Assembly (NCBI RefSeq): GCF_027942865.1
Contig: NC_134525.1
Coordinates: 20,273,657 to 20,337,656 of the forward strand
Reading direction: 5' to 3'
Length of the DNA: 64,000 nucleotides
Source: Odontesthes bonariensis
Taxonomy: Eukaryota; Chordata; Actinopteri; Atheriniformes; Atherinopsidae
The first letter of the stretch is position 1; every line of letters starts with the position of its first letter. The position numbers were made by a program, and so were the translations under genes. Below, in pieces: positions 26,501 through 48,300 of this stretch. The notes under the pieces are model-generated. The model was not told the DNA's origin. It saw nothing but the letters and a program-made list of their open reading frames with translations, and did no database searches.

Positions 26501-28514
26501 GCAAAACATATTTCCTTCTGCTTAAATGAAATCATCCAGATGTCACCGACCATCTTTTAGATGCTAATCTTGTGAGTAAGTTATAAGACGATGTTTTTAA
26601 TAATCTTTAAACGGTGCTGTCCTTGCCCTCTTTGCCATGATGAGCATCCTGAAAAAGATTCAGTTGCTGGTCCTGTTTTAGAAACACAACATACTACCAG
26701 TGATGTCAACCATCAGAGAAACATCAGTTCAATAGCAACATAAGCAATTAAGGCTGTTAAAAGAATTTATTGTTTTTGTAATATACACTTCGACTGATGA
26801 TTCTTTTCCAACACGACTGAAGAACAAGCCCAGGGTAGCACAGTTACATCTCACAAATAGAGGACATGTTGTACTGTACGGACATGACATTGTTTAATGA
26901 CAATATGGTAACAATCCCTCAGCGATCTCAAACGATCAAATTTGTAACAGCCCGGCAAACGGATTCCTGCACAATATCCATTACAGCTGTTGGGTGCAAG
27001 AAAGCAGCCATTAAAATTCCACGAAAACAGAAGATTAGACTGCAGACAGGAAAATGCTCATTTAACTCTAAGTAATACCCCTGACCTGTGCTTTCAACTG
27101 AAATGGTCTGGAGAAAAAAATAAATTCTGTGAGGAATTCCATGTCATGCTGTGAGTAAAGCTAGGATGCAGCTCTTTTTGCCTGCATGAGGGAAGCACAA
27201 TGTGTCTGTCTGGGTATTCTGAAGCAACTTTTGTTATCACAGTCTCTGTGGCTCTGACAAGAAACTCTCTGCAGTCAATACCCTTACAAACTTGAGATGA
27301 CTAACTAAGGCAGCGATGTTAAGAACCATGCCAAGACAATTTTTTCACAGCTTCCAGCCTACCTCTCTCATGAGGGTGGGCAGCAGAGAAAACAGCAAGG
27401 AAGCCACTCCCAGCAGTGTTGGCATCGGATACCATCTGTAGAAGCATCTTGTTGCCTGTGGAAACTAGGGCTCCTGGCTTGAACGTCCCACAGAAACGTC
27501 CTAGTCTCTGCCCACTGACATGGCCGCTGTAAACATCCACAAAGTCATAGCGACACAGGTTGTCACTCTCCAGATCAATGTAGCGGAATGACAACACAAC
27601 CACCCTGCCTTCAGGGACCTGGGTGGTAGATAACACAGAGCAGAAGGGTCAATTCAACAATATAATTTCTATTGAGTAATGTAAAAAAAAAAAAAAAACA
27701 CCATAGACCCTGCAGTGATAACTCATGTTGTTAATGGAGTGATGTAAAAAAAAAATGTTTTGGACATTTTAATTTGATTACTACAGCTTGTACTGCACTT
27801 TTAGACCAAGTTATAAGGGCAGCAGTTAAACTATCAGCTTCACAGCTTCAAAGTACAATAATATAACAGGACCAGAGAAAAAGAAAGGTTGCCTTAAGCT
27901 CACTGCGGCTGTGGAGTATTTTTAGAAGAAAATTGGTAGTTAGGGCTCAGCCAAAGTGTGTCATACCACTGTATTATGAAGCTTTTTGGTGTATTATCAA
28001 CCGATGTTATCACTGTCCAAGGTCATGGTTGAACAACAGAAGAAATTAAACTGGACTCACGGTGATTCTCCACACACATTTGGTATTTGGAGGGTAAACT
28101 CCTGGATACCCCTGGCTCCCGATCACTCCAGACTCCTCTGTGATGTTTCCGCCACACGTGAAGGTTGGTCTGGAGGGGAAAATGTTTTCTATAAATATGC
28201 TATCAAATGATGATGATGTGTTACAACAATAAAAAAAATAAAAACGTCAATGACAATCTGCATTTCATTTAGCACAGATCTGATTCCTCGCCAATGCGCA
28301 ATATATCCTGAGGCAGCCCAGACTGCAGAATATTCCTCAATAAACTCCAGTCCTCCACAGCCTTCACGGAATCCTTGACACCTTGATTTCTCATAAATTG
28401 TTCAAATAAATCGGAAGGAAAGGAAATAAAGATGTACCTCAGCTGAGATTGCGCACAGACTTCTGTCAAGAACAGTAGAGTCCATGCGCAAAAAATACTG
28501 CATGTTCTCCACAT
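20541..28514 (-). CDS. pcolce2: Procollagen C-endopeptidase enhancer 2, 9 coding exons, complete
   Basis: Secreted glycoprotein that binds fibrillar procollagen C-propeptides and speeds their removal by BMP1/tolloid proteases. Exons in transcript order: 28438-28514, 28061-28169, 27363-27618, 26361-26485, 26035-26171, 25765-25931, 24765-24848, 21033-21200, 20541-20671; all in phase, 417 residues (human 415). Seen: signal peptide ([20 protein letters not shown]), CUB domain 1 (about 29-145, with [16 protein letters not shown]), CUB domain 2 (about 152-268, with [20 protein letters not shown]), a threonine/proline linker (about 272-290), and a C-terminal NTR domain (about 297-417) ending LKNKQC. 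The start at 28514 is chosen because it directly yields a signal peptide; in-frame ATGs lie at 28562 and 28571. PCOLCE1 is the alternative, but the sequence is closer to PCOLCE2. Divergent from u2surp, convergent with trpc1. Confidence 0.95.
21470..22120 (+). mobile_element. Degraded Tc1-like transposase fragment in pcolce2 intron 7
   Basis: Broken plus-strand frames carry clear Tc1 transposase pieces: YQNDKKKKS around 21725, a split remnant of the MDN...HTAK motif near 21970, and SQSPDLN near 22035, the usual segment before the last acidic catalytic residue. Several frameshifts and stops are present, so the element is dead. It lies antisense to pcolce2 in the 3.6 kb intron 21201-24764. Confidence 0.75.
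22121..23870 (-). other. pcolce2 intron 7, middle part
   Basis: About 1.75 kb between two transposon relics in the largest pcolce2 intron. No gene or recognisable repeat seen. Confidence 0.4.
23875..24625. mobile_element. Probable non-autonomous DNA transposon repeat in pcolce2 intron 7
   Basis: Starts with TACAGTACCATCCAAAAGTC, a terminus type I recognise from fish Tc1/mariner-like repeats. The body (about 24090-24300 and 24410-24560) resembles a common fish interspersed family. No intact transposase frame is present. Family assignment uncertain. Confidence 0.5.
25932..26034 (-). other. pcolce2 intron 5
   Basis: A 103-base intron between the second half of CUB2 and the exon that carries the linker; donor GTAGGT, acceptor CAG. 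Listed because it is the shortest intron of this gene. Confidence 0.6.
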
Positions 28515-29611
28515 TGTTGTGTAAACGGAGCAGGCGCTTCGCCTGTTTTCGCTCCGTGGCATCAATGGCATTGTGCTCAGCAGCTGAAACGGTGGGGAAA
28601 AGTACCCAAGAGTTCCTGCGGGGAGTTTGAGCAACTGCAAGCTCAAGCACATGAATATAGCGTTTGTTCTGTGCAGTAGGAGGGACGGAGCACGGAAAAA
28701 AAGGGATGAAAAGACGCACATGGAGGGTGTGGGGGTCTCGATTTAGCCTCATACTTCACCTGCCCTGTGGAAAACCTTGAAGGGGGTGGCATGGTTAAAC
28801 TTGACTGAAGAACTAATCCGTGAATGGTTTCACAATATCTTCCGTTTGGACCCCACAGTCCATATGGCGAGGAACTAGGCCTACAGGCTTCCAACAGATA
28901 GATGGCGTATCAATGACACACTTATTTAACAGGAACATACATTTAACACCAGCTGAAACAGGCCAGAATAAATATTAGAGTTTGAAATTGCCATGACTTG
29001 TCAGGATATGCTTGCCAGGTGAGAGACACAGACTGCAGCGCCACCTGCTGGAGCAAATTTACGACAAGCAGAATCTGTGATGCAGTTTATGTTCCCATTT
29101 TAACCCAGATAGAAAAAACAGATTTGCCTGCTCTCTGGGACGAATCTCTAGACTGGATTTTTCTGTTGAGTTTATGTGTGCATATCATGAGTTGCCAGCA
29201 CTGTTTTGTAATAAAATGTTGATCTCATAGCAAACTCTAATGATAATTGGCATATTTTTATTTAAAGTTCCACACCACACAATAAGGGGCTTTTACAGAC
29301 AAGAGCTGCTGAAAACTGAATATCTTATGCACGCGGAGAAGTAAAATGGCACAGGCTTTCAACTGCTTGAACATAACTTTGTAAATTTCATTGGTAGTTT
29401 TAGAATACACTTTTATTTTGTCTCGCCAAATGATTACCCGCTTTTACAGTTTTCTATTCATGCCAAAACACACACGCAACTTCTTTTCAAGCTGACAAGA
29501 CGGATAAGATCCCGATTTATCACCGACTCGGTAATTGACTGCTTTGCCTAGAGTTTTAAGTTAGGCACTATCATCCAATCGATGATCGATTTTATTTTAG
29601 TTCCACAAAAG
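28515..29611. promoter_or_regulatory. Divergent intergenic region pcolce2 / u2surp
   Basis: 1.1 kb between the two start codons. The left part is the 5' flank of pcolce2. Near u2surp a CCAAT motif lies at 29575-29579, and the u2surp start codon is embedded in AAGATGGCGG, a YY1-type motif often seen at housekeeping promoters. No TATA box was noticed. No gene seen between them, although human has PAQR9 in this interval. Confidence 0.45.
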
Positions 29612-38763
<9,152 letters not shown>

Positions 38764-39107
38764 CATCTTCACCACCGATTTTCAAACCAGCCCCTACCAT
38801 TCTTCTCTGTGGAAAGGATTGACTGATTTGGCAGCTGAAGGTCTATGCCCAAATGTTAATGTAAGGACAACGAAGAGTGGAGGGTGTTGCATGGGTTGCC
38901 ATCTGCTGTATCAAATAGATGGGGCCACTGCTATTGTATATTGTAAAAAGAAAAAAAAGAAAAAAACAATGTGCTTGTGTGTCCTAATTCCCCATCACCT
39001 CCCAATGGAATTCATCCATGTGGTAGACCACACCTGTAAAGAGTGTGACAAGTCTTACATTCATGCTGTCATTTTCTGTTTTTGTAGTTCACATTAAAGA
39101 ATTCCTA

Positions 39108-39113
39108 ATAAAC
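39108..39113 (+). terminator. Polyadenylation signal of u2surp
   Basis: AATAAA 345 bases after the u2surp stop codon. An A-run of about 15 lies at 39142-39157. Confidence 0.7.
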
Positions 39114-39201
39114 AAGTTTCATTTTTATTAAACAGCTGACTAAAAAAAAAAAAAAAATCAAGTCCATCTAATTGTCTGAACAAGATATTTATTTACAATT
39201 T

Positions 39202-39211
39202 TTTATTTATT
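39202..39211 (-). terminator. Polyadenylation signals of acad11
   Basis: Overlapping AATAAA motifs on the minus strand (39202-39207 and 39206-39211), about 180 bases past the acad11 stop codon. Further copies at 39188-39193 and 39124-39129 would bring the acad11 3' end up to or across that of u2surp. Confidence 0.55.
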
Positions 39212-39388
39212 TTAACTTCAACAATACATCGAAGTAGGGGACCTTATGTAAAGAATCACAGTATTGTTAACGCTAATAAGTCTAATCATAGTCTTAACTG
39301 CATTAAAAAGTTAATGGTCACTGATTTTGGACATAAAACGAAGCGATGCTGAAGAGAAACTCAGTTTAATGAAGCTGTTGTGGCCTCC

Positions 39389-42300
39389 TCAGAGCTTAGC
39401 CTGTGCCCTCTTTAGCTGATCCCTCAGTTCTAGGTGTGCTATGGAGGACAGGTGCACCTCATCTGGTCCATCAGCGATGCGCAGAGTTCGCACATATGAG
39501 TACCTGAAGACAAGTGTTTTTCTGCCATTAGGAAAGATCAGTTTAAGACTAATTACTGTTTTGGTGTGGGAAGGGTTAACTTACATCTGGGCGAGAGGGA
39601 AGTCTCCTGACACACCTGCCCCTCCGTGCACCTGGATGGCGTAATCCACCACCTTACAGGCCATCCTGGCTGCGGCCACCTTGATCATTGCAACCTAATG
39701 TACAGGAACAGGGATGCATTAAGTCGGGTACAGTTATGTAAATGCTACTGATGAGCACAATTTTTTCTAAAACGCAATGCTCAGAGCTAAAGAAGTCTAT
39801 AGTGTCTGACATATGCAAATTGGACCAAGTTTGTAATGTAAGAACACTGCATGTAACTGTTCAAAACAGGACAGTTTTACCTGCTTACGAGCAGCCTGGC
39901 TGCCCTGTGTATCCAGAGCCTGTGCTGCAGAGAGAGTCAACAAGCGGGTCTGCTCGATCATAAGACGGCATTCGGCTATCCAGTGAGCAACAACCTCCTA
40001 TACACAACACAAGAGAGAGCAGATGTCCCCAAGTTGTAGCTGAAAATCCCACCACTAGATGTCAACAGTTGGGGAAAAGCTCCACACAAAACACCTCAGC
40101 ACTGAAATGACTACAGTTGGAAGAATCTAACTCACTCACATGCTGGTAGAGTTTTTTTCCAAATGTGTGTCTGGAAGCAGCCCGCTGGCACAGCAGCTCG
40201 AGAGCCAACTCAGCTAAGCCAACGGCTCTCATGCAGTGATGCAGCCTGCCTGGACCCAGCCGCCCCTGAGCGATCTCAAATCCCCTGCCCTCACCTGGAA
40301 GCCAAAAAGGTGGGATAGAAACAGAGACACCTTGAATGGCCACAGAAGAGACAAAGCACACTTCTGTCCTACTACGACTCCATGCCGATATCACTTTCTA
40401 GTCCAGATTTCTCTACAGGAGCAGCTTGCGTCTCAGCAGCCAGAGTAAATGAGTGGAAGACAAATGGAAGCTTTTACCGAGAATAATGTTGGATAGAGGC
40501 ACGCGGACATCTTCAAAGTGCACCTCAAAGTGGCCACCATGGATGGCGTCTGAGTGCAGAAACGAGGTAGAGTTAAATTAGGCCAGGAAAGCTCATCTTT
40601 CATGTCCTGAAAAGATGATATAGTGGAAAAACAGGAAAAGCTCATGTGTAACAACAAGGCAGATCTTACCATCCTGTCCAAACACTGTGATCGGTCTGAT
40701 GAGCTTTACACCTGCTGTGTCCATTGGTACGAGGATCATACTGTGTTGGCCATGCCTGAGAAACGGGTTCACAAACAAAAAGGTCACCATACTTGGGCCA
40801 CAGCAACAATTCTGTTGAGGTGTTTTTTTTTTAAATCAGCTGCTATTGCTGGGGATTTTTTTTTTTTTTGCATTCCATTCTTTCCGTCAAGGTGCGGTTT
40901 GTATGCAAAAAACAAAGAAAGTGTGCATATCTCGGGTGTGCCGCCCACCCAGTTTAATATTTAATCTCCAACCTGCTTGTAACTGATGAGTAACACAGAT
41001 CAGTGCCAATTGCATGTCAACATCAGATTGATTTATTTTCATGACCAGCATTGTAGGCAAACACGAGATTAGCGTTCAAATGTAAGTGCACGCAAGGAAA
41101 TAAAACTATCCCAAGTCAAAGTTTGTTTCAGTAGAGTTGCAGCACCAAGGAAGTTCAATGGTAAAAACAACCTGTAAACTTAAGTGCAAAGGTGCTAAGA
41201 CAAGCCCAGACAATTCATATAAATGCAACATGGCGACACTTAACTGGAAAATCTGATACGTTTACAGCAAAGATCCTGAATAAAAAAAAAACAAACGTGT
41301 GGGTAAAAACAGGATAACGAAGACCTGAACTCTTACGCAAAGCATGAGAAGATCATGAGAAGGTCTCTCCCCAGAGGACCGTTCTACTGACCTGCTGCCG
41401 ACATCCTCAGAGCCACTCCTGCACATCACAATGGCCACTTTGCATTGGGGATTGCCTGCACCTGCGGGAACAAGGCAGAAATCCTGTGGCTGATGGATAT
41501 TCATTGGTGTCCTTAACCGTTCCATAACCCGAACATGCGCGGAAACTGTGTGGGTTTGCTGGCTGAAATTGCTAAACGCGGATGAAGCTGATGACGGATT
41601 AATGACACAACAGGAGAAAAAGCCAAAGGTTAATCTACATTTCCTGACATGGATTTTTTTTAATCTATAAAACTGAAAGCAGATCAAGTTGGTTTGAGAT
41701 TGTGTGACAAAATGCTTCTTTTTGGCTCGTAAAGGGATATTAACACAAAAAGAAGGGAAAGAACAGCCACTAGAGGGCAATGTAACATAGACAGATTCGT
41801 TTGACAAGAAATCTAACAAACAATGGGGAAGAAGTGATGCTGTTGAAAGAATAATGACCAAATTACAGTGTCCGTGAGGCACGAAATAAAGCGATAAAAC
41901 AGAAAACACATCACCAAAACAGCCAAAAACAAACAAACAAAAAAACACTTTTCAGCAAAAACGACACTTTTTTTGAGTGAATTTTTCTTGGTTTCTTTGC
42001 ATTTTCTGTTTTATCGTTGCATTTTCATCTTTTTTTTTTTTTTGTATTTTCTGTTTGGAAGTTGCTTTCAGTTTTGTTATGGTTTTGTTATATCTAATGT
42101 CCACGGTTTTATTGTGTTATCTTATATAGTTTTCTGTTTGTTGCATTTTCTCTTTATTTTTTCTGAATCACACAATTAAGTTTTATGAACGAATGTGTTT
42201 TGTTCCTGTGCTTTCTGGGCTTTTAAGATAATAAATAAATAAATAAATAAATTAAAAAAATAAATAAATAAAATAAATAAATAATAATAATAATAATTAA

Positions 42301-45300
42301 AAAAATAAAAATCACACTTCTACGAATCCTTGTATTTTCAAAAACTTTGCGTTTTTGGCTCTGACAAACTACTGAATTATAAAAAAAAAATTTAAAAAAT
42401 GAGCAATCACAGAAAACGCTACAATTTCCCCTGGTTGGGGGTTCACTTTTAGGCTAAACCCACAAGGCCTAAGACAAACACAGGATAACCAATGGTCTGC
42501 CTTCCTGTTTAAATTTCTGGCCAGCTGGAAAAACTGTCTCCTGAGGACGAACATATGGACACCAGACAGCAACACGCAAGGTAGTTTTTGAAAATTCCCA
42601 GCACAGGAGTTGCGGCACGAGTTCATGAGAACAGTTCCGCCAAACTCCTTCGGACAGATCTTAGATCTCCGAACCCCACTGTGGAAATTCAAACAGACAT
42701 TAACTTATTATGACGACAATGCAACAAAGAGTGCAAAATTTACATGCCGCTCCACCCTTAAACCACATCTAGGAAAGCCTGTTCGGATCACAAGCAGGTT
42801 TGGTTTTCCTGTCAACCCTTATGAGAGTCCCACGGTCTTTGATACAAGGTGAGTCCTGCTGTCGTGCCCTTACATGTCTCGTCCCCAGTGGAATGAAAAT
42901 AAACCTTCCCGACTGAGTGACATCAAAACATCTCATGTTGTTGATCTTAGAGAAAAATAACAACAAACAAAAGTAACATTTCTTTTAAAAAAATACATTT
43001 TTAAAAACTACACTATCCTCAGAAAAAAAGCCAGCAGTCTCAATGTTTGGGGTCGGGCGTTTCATTATCTACGATTTATTTAGTTTCAGCTACAAACCCA
43101 GCTTGTTTGTTTCTGTATGTTCACAAACTAGGAGAGAAGGAATGAGGGACAGAGGGATATTAAAAACAAGTTGGCAATTTCTGAGAAAACAAGAAAAAAA
43201 TTTAAAAAAAAAAGGAGCCTGCAGTATTTACAACAAACAGAGGTGAATCAACAGTGTCGTGTGGACGTTTCAGTTTAAAATCTACTAAATCAGAGCCAGA
43301 TACGCACAAACAGAGAGGCTGCAGAATAATGTACAAAGCTCCATGTTTTAACCCAATAACGACTTAGCATTCTTGCAAACCGCACTCATCAAAATAAGCT
43401 TTGTGAAGCTTTGTGAATGGGAAAGAGAGATTATCCATATCAGATGTTATTTCAAATCCTGCTTTTTCCCTCCGTTTTCCCCACATACAAAGGGCGGTAA
43501 GCAGGGCACTCCCTGCGTGACCCACACTCAAGACAACGCAAATGTACATTTCATGTGAAAAACAACCCATTTCTGTATGGCACTTCAAACACACAGAGAC
43601 AATGAGGATTCTTCATTCATCTAAACCACCCATCCCAGAAATGCCTCGCACTCAAAAAATGCTCGCGCACGCACGCACACACAAGCAAAACACACCAAAG
43701 CACTCAGAGCTACGTGGAGAAAGGACATGCTCTTGAGTGTCGGCGGGGAAGTGAGCGGGGCGGGCTGAAGCTGAGATTAGTCACTTTAGTCCTGGAGCAC
43801 AAACGTCTCTCCTCAGGACACACAACAGCAGTTTGTGAGTGATAAACAAGGGACTGATATAAGCGCTACAAATTTCATCTCTCACCGAAAGAGCGGGAAC
43901 GAGGTAAGAAACTTCACACTTTTGGACATTTTCCTAACAAAACTCTATAAGCTAACAGAGTTGTGCTGTGTATAAAATATTGTTACGACCTTTTGAAAAT
44001 GTTATGTCAGACTTCATTCTAAATCAGAAATCTGGGTTCCTGCCTATTTTGCATACACCATGTGACAAAGCATTTTGCTTTCTTGCTTTTTCTCTCTCTA
44101 CACAGTCAAAGGTTCACTTTAGATCCAAAGTCAAAGTCCTGCAGTGGATTTTTTTACGACATTATCAAAAGTAAAGTCAGGTAATGATAACAACTCGGTC
44201 TCGCTAACGCTGCTCTGTTAGGGAGTATCCCAAAGGTCTTTTCTCAGACAGTTTTCTCAGTAACAACATGACTGATATATATCATTGCTACTAAAACCAC
44301 TGATTGCACACTACAACTCAGCATGTTTGATCCAGTGACTTTGCTTAAGCCTTTTTAAATCAGCTGCCTTTCATAATGCTCACTCACAGTGTTCGGCAGA
44401 CTTCTTCATTAAATCATATGAATATGTCATTAATTAATATCTTTCCTGTATTTGGCTTGTGAATACCTAAACGACCACGATGAAAACACGTAAGCATGTA
44501 AAAACCTGCTACACACGACACGCAGCTGTTGACAGCAGCGAATGCTTGACATATTTTCTGAATGTTCCAAAGAACATCTGTTGGAATTGCTGCTCCTCCC
44601 ATATAATGGCTCATTATATAACAAACCTGGACACTTTTCTTAAAACCACTCTTGTCATTTTGGCAACGAGCGTCATCAGCCAGAAATGATGCACAGCTAT
44701 TCCAAGGAACTTATTTTGGTTCTCAGCCAGGAATCGTGTCATCAATCGTGTCAAAATATTCTGCTGTGGGATTTCACAGGCTCCAAAGTGAATTTTTAAG
44801 TAATCGTATCTTTAAGAATAATGTGAGGTTCGTAGATATTTTTCAGTGTCAAACAGTGTTCGTGCACGCAGCTCTGTCTGCAGTGAACAGATGGGACATC
44901 GCGGTGAGTCTGAATCAAAGTCTCACTGTCCCGTCAAACCCACACGTTCCATTTCCAGTAAAACCAGCATCCTGGAAATTCAATCTGGCAACAGACCACG
45001 CACTTGCGTGTCATCTTCATTCCTCTTTAAACGCATTTCCTGTCATTCTTGTCTCGCTCCTATAGGCAACATTACATTTATGATTAAAAGAAAGACAACA
45101 AAGTTGAACTGTGAAGTGTTCATTGAGCATATTTAGAGAAGACTTCTTAGAAATACTGATATCATCTTTTCCCTGCGATTCGAGACTTAATTAAACAGAA
45201 GCTGCAATTTCCTGAAGTCTGTGGATCACTTAGCATCCTGCAGCATACTAACTAACTCAGTTCAATAGGTAAGTAGAGGCTATCCAAGTCGCCCTCCCCC

Positions 45301-48300
45301 CTTAGAGCTGTATTCGCTGTGGTTACTCAAGCTCGCACACATTTCCGACAGGCGGTACTTAAATCATTAGGGAAACCATGCAGGAGAGATTCCTTTGCTG
45401 AAAAATACTGACAGTAATTTCCTGTTTGTTTGTTTACTTCATACTTTATTAATGTGTGAACAACTAAAGATGGCAGAGGGAAATGTTTTCCCATTTAAAA
45501 TTGAATAAAAGCTTCTCCTAATTGTACTTTTGTGCAGACAAAAATGGAGGACTTCTATTACCATGACGACGAGGACTCCAGCCTCAATGAAAGTTATGAT
45601 TACAATTATGAGCACAGCATCTGTGACAAAGAAGCAGTGCGTTCCTTCGGTGGCATCTTCCTCCCCATCATCTACGCCCTGGCTCTGGTGGTGGGGCTGG
45701 CAGGGAATGCCCTGGTCGTGGTGGTCTACACATCGCGGTTGAGACTACGAACCCTGACGGATGTGTGCATCCTTAACCTGGCCATTTCGGACCTGCTGCT
45801 TCTCTTCACCCTACCATTTTGGGCGGCCGACGCCGTCCATGGCTGGATGTTAGGTTCAGCAGCCTGTAAAATCACCTCCTTCCTCTACAGTACCAACTTT
45901 AGCTGTGGCATGCTGCTGCTGGCATGCATCAGTGTGGACCGCTATCGGGCTGTAACCCAAAATCCAACAGGCAGAACAGGGGCAACCCGACAGGGGAGGA
46001 GGCAGTGGATCCTGGTGTGTCTTGTACTGTGGGGTCTAGCCAGCTTTCTTGGCCTTCCTGAACTTATCTTCTCCAGACTAAAGCACTCCCATCACAGAAC
46101 TGGCTGCACGGCTGTCTACCCTACCAGCATGGCCCTACCTGCAAAGGCTGCCTTGGAGCTGCTGGAAGTGATTCTTAGATTCCTTCTGCCTTTCTTGGTC
46201 ATGGTGGTGTGCTACTGCTGGGTGGGCAGGACACTGAGCAAGGCTGCTGGGGTGCGGAGAGAACGGAAGTGGCGTGCCCTGCGGGTCCTCCTGGCTGTGG
46301 TGGCTGTATTCCTCTTCACCCAGCTGCCCTACAATGTGGTTAAGCTGTTCCGAGCGATGGACATCATTTACATCCTTGTGAGCGACTGTGAAGTCAGCAA
46401 GGGCCTGGATCGTGCTCTCCAGGTGACGGAGAGCCTGGCGCTCACCCACGCCTGCATTAACCCTATCCTCTACGCCTTTGTCGGGTCCTCTTTCAGAGGT
46501 CACGTCCTAAAGGCTGCTAAGCACCTTGGACAGCGACTGGGGAGACACTCAAGACAAATCAATGAGGAGCCAGCAGTGGAGATTGCCCTCCACACACACA
46601 GTCAGAATCAGTCCCAGTCTGGTTCAGAAGACCAAGATACCAGCACCTTCACTATCTAAGACTCCATCATGTATCCATTATAAATGCCATACGATACTGC
46701 ATGCCTGTGTAATGTATATGTATTTACATACATTAACTATCATACAAGATAGATACCAATATCCACACATTAATTTTTAAGGTTAAAAACACATGTAAAT
46801 GAACTTTATAAACACTAAGTATTTTGTATAAATTATGTATTTTCTTAAATAAAAAAAAAACAAAGCCTTCCAGTGACATGCATCTGTTTCAATTAAATGC
46901 AGCTGAATCTCAAGCTGTTCAGAGCATCCCTTTAGTTTTTCACAACAAATCCAACACAACTTTACAATCTGTGCTGTCTTCCAAGAGCTCATCTGCATCC
47001 CATTTCATTACATCCCGCGGCTTTGGGTTGGGATGACGGATGGCTTGATTGCACAGTGGGTGACCCATTGAGTCGAAAAACATTTGGCAAACAAACACAA
47101 GACAGCACACAGCGGGAAGGAGCCCTCCACGCTATCAGACAAGAAAACAGCAAAACTGCATGTTCCTCTGAGAAGCTTAAAACTTAACTGCCGTTTTTTC
47201 ATACACTTATCCTTGTTTATTTCAATAACATGGGCTTGAAAGAGAAAAATGATTTACAGTAATGAGTTCTCTTCAGTTTTTTTTTTTCTTTTCTTTTTTT
47301 CCAAAATTGTTAAATACCATCCAATAACATTACGCCAGGCTCACCCTCATACACTCAGAGCATATCCAATCTTGGCCCAGTGTGTTGGATGGCCTGGCAT
47401 ATATCCAACCGTTTACTCCATCACACTGTGATTCAGCTTAGTTTGGCAAGACTTTCAGACCAGATCCACCACAGATACTACCAACTGATTTTTATAAGCA
47501 AAACAATCTTCCTGCTTACCATTTTTTCGTGTGCAGTAGCAATAAAACCAAACCCAATTACACGCCATCGCCCTAGGTCATGAATGAAAACCAGGTGTGA
47601 GTGACTGGACAGGCGAACGCTTAGGATCCTAATTCAATCATTTCCAAGCCGACCCAGGAAATCAAGCAGTTCATTGTATACTGTCGGACAAAAGTAGGTA
47701 AACAAGAAAAAACACATTTTTGTAGGACCTCGGATCGCGATAAGAACTCGACAAGTGACAACAACACGCTGGAATTTGAGATCGAAATGCAGCAATGAGA
47801 CCCAAAAGAGGCTGGCCCTATGACTACGTGCATAGCACTGTGTATCAATAAGGCGTCAGTAGAATCTACCTATATAAAGTGCATTGCCATAACAGTCTTT
47901 TCCAAATGTACGTGGCACTTTTTTTAAACAGTAAATGGTGAAATAATTATCATAATTAAATACACGCCTCAAATTCAAGCAAAACATGAAGTCATGTGAT
48001 CCATTTTACCTGAAAATCTTCCTTTAGTCTAAAAGAGACCAAAAACTCTAAAGAATCGTATGATTCCACTTCAAACTACTGATAATGGTTACCATGTTTT
48101 TACTGCTTTACATATGTGACTGTGGAAGAAGAGCACAGATGCCGAAAGGATAAAGATAAAAGATAGCAGGTCTGGGAGTAATTTCCGTGCATTATCATGC
48201 CCATGGGATAGGCTTATGTAGCTTCCACACCACACCACAGAGTTGCACTGGTAAGGTCGACACATCTTCCCATCTAGCAACTGGGTCTTTGCAACCATCA

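Noticed and set aside
28515-28573. In-frame upstream ATGs (28562, 28571) for pcolce2
   Set aside because: They would put a polar, basic stretch before the signal peptide; ATG at 28512-28514 begins the signal peptide directly.
41262-41948. 228-codon minus-strand open frame
   Set aside because: Only 41392-41461 is real coding sequence (acad11 exon 14); the rest is intron read through by chance.
44652-45065. 137-codon open frame just upstream of ackr4
   Set aside because: No homology recognised; it lies in the likely 5'-UTR intron of ackr4.
45532-45543. Upstream GTG start giving four extra ackr4 residues
   Set aside because: The bases belong to the splice acceptor (CAG at 45535-45537); vertebrate initiation at ATG 45544 is far more likely.
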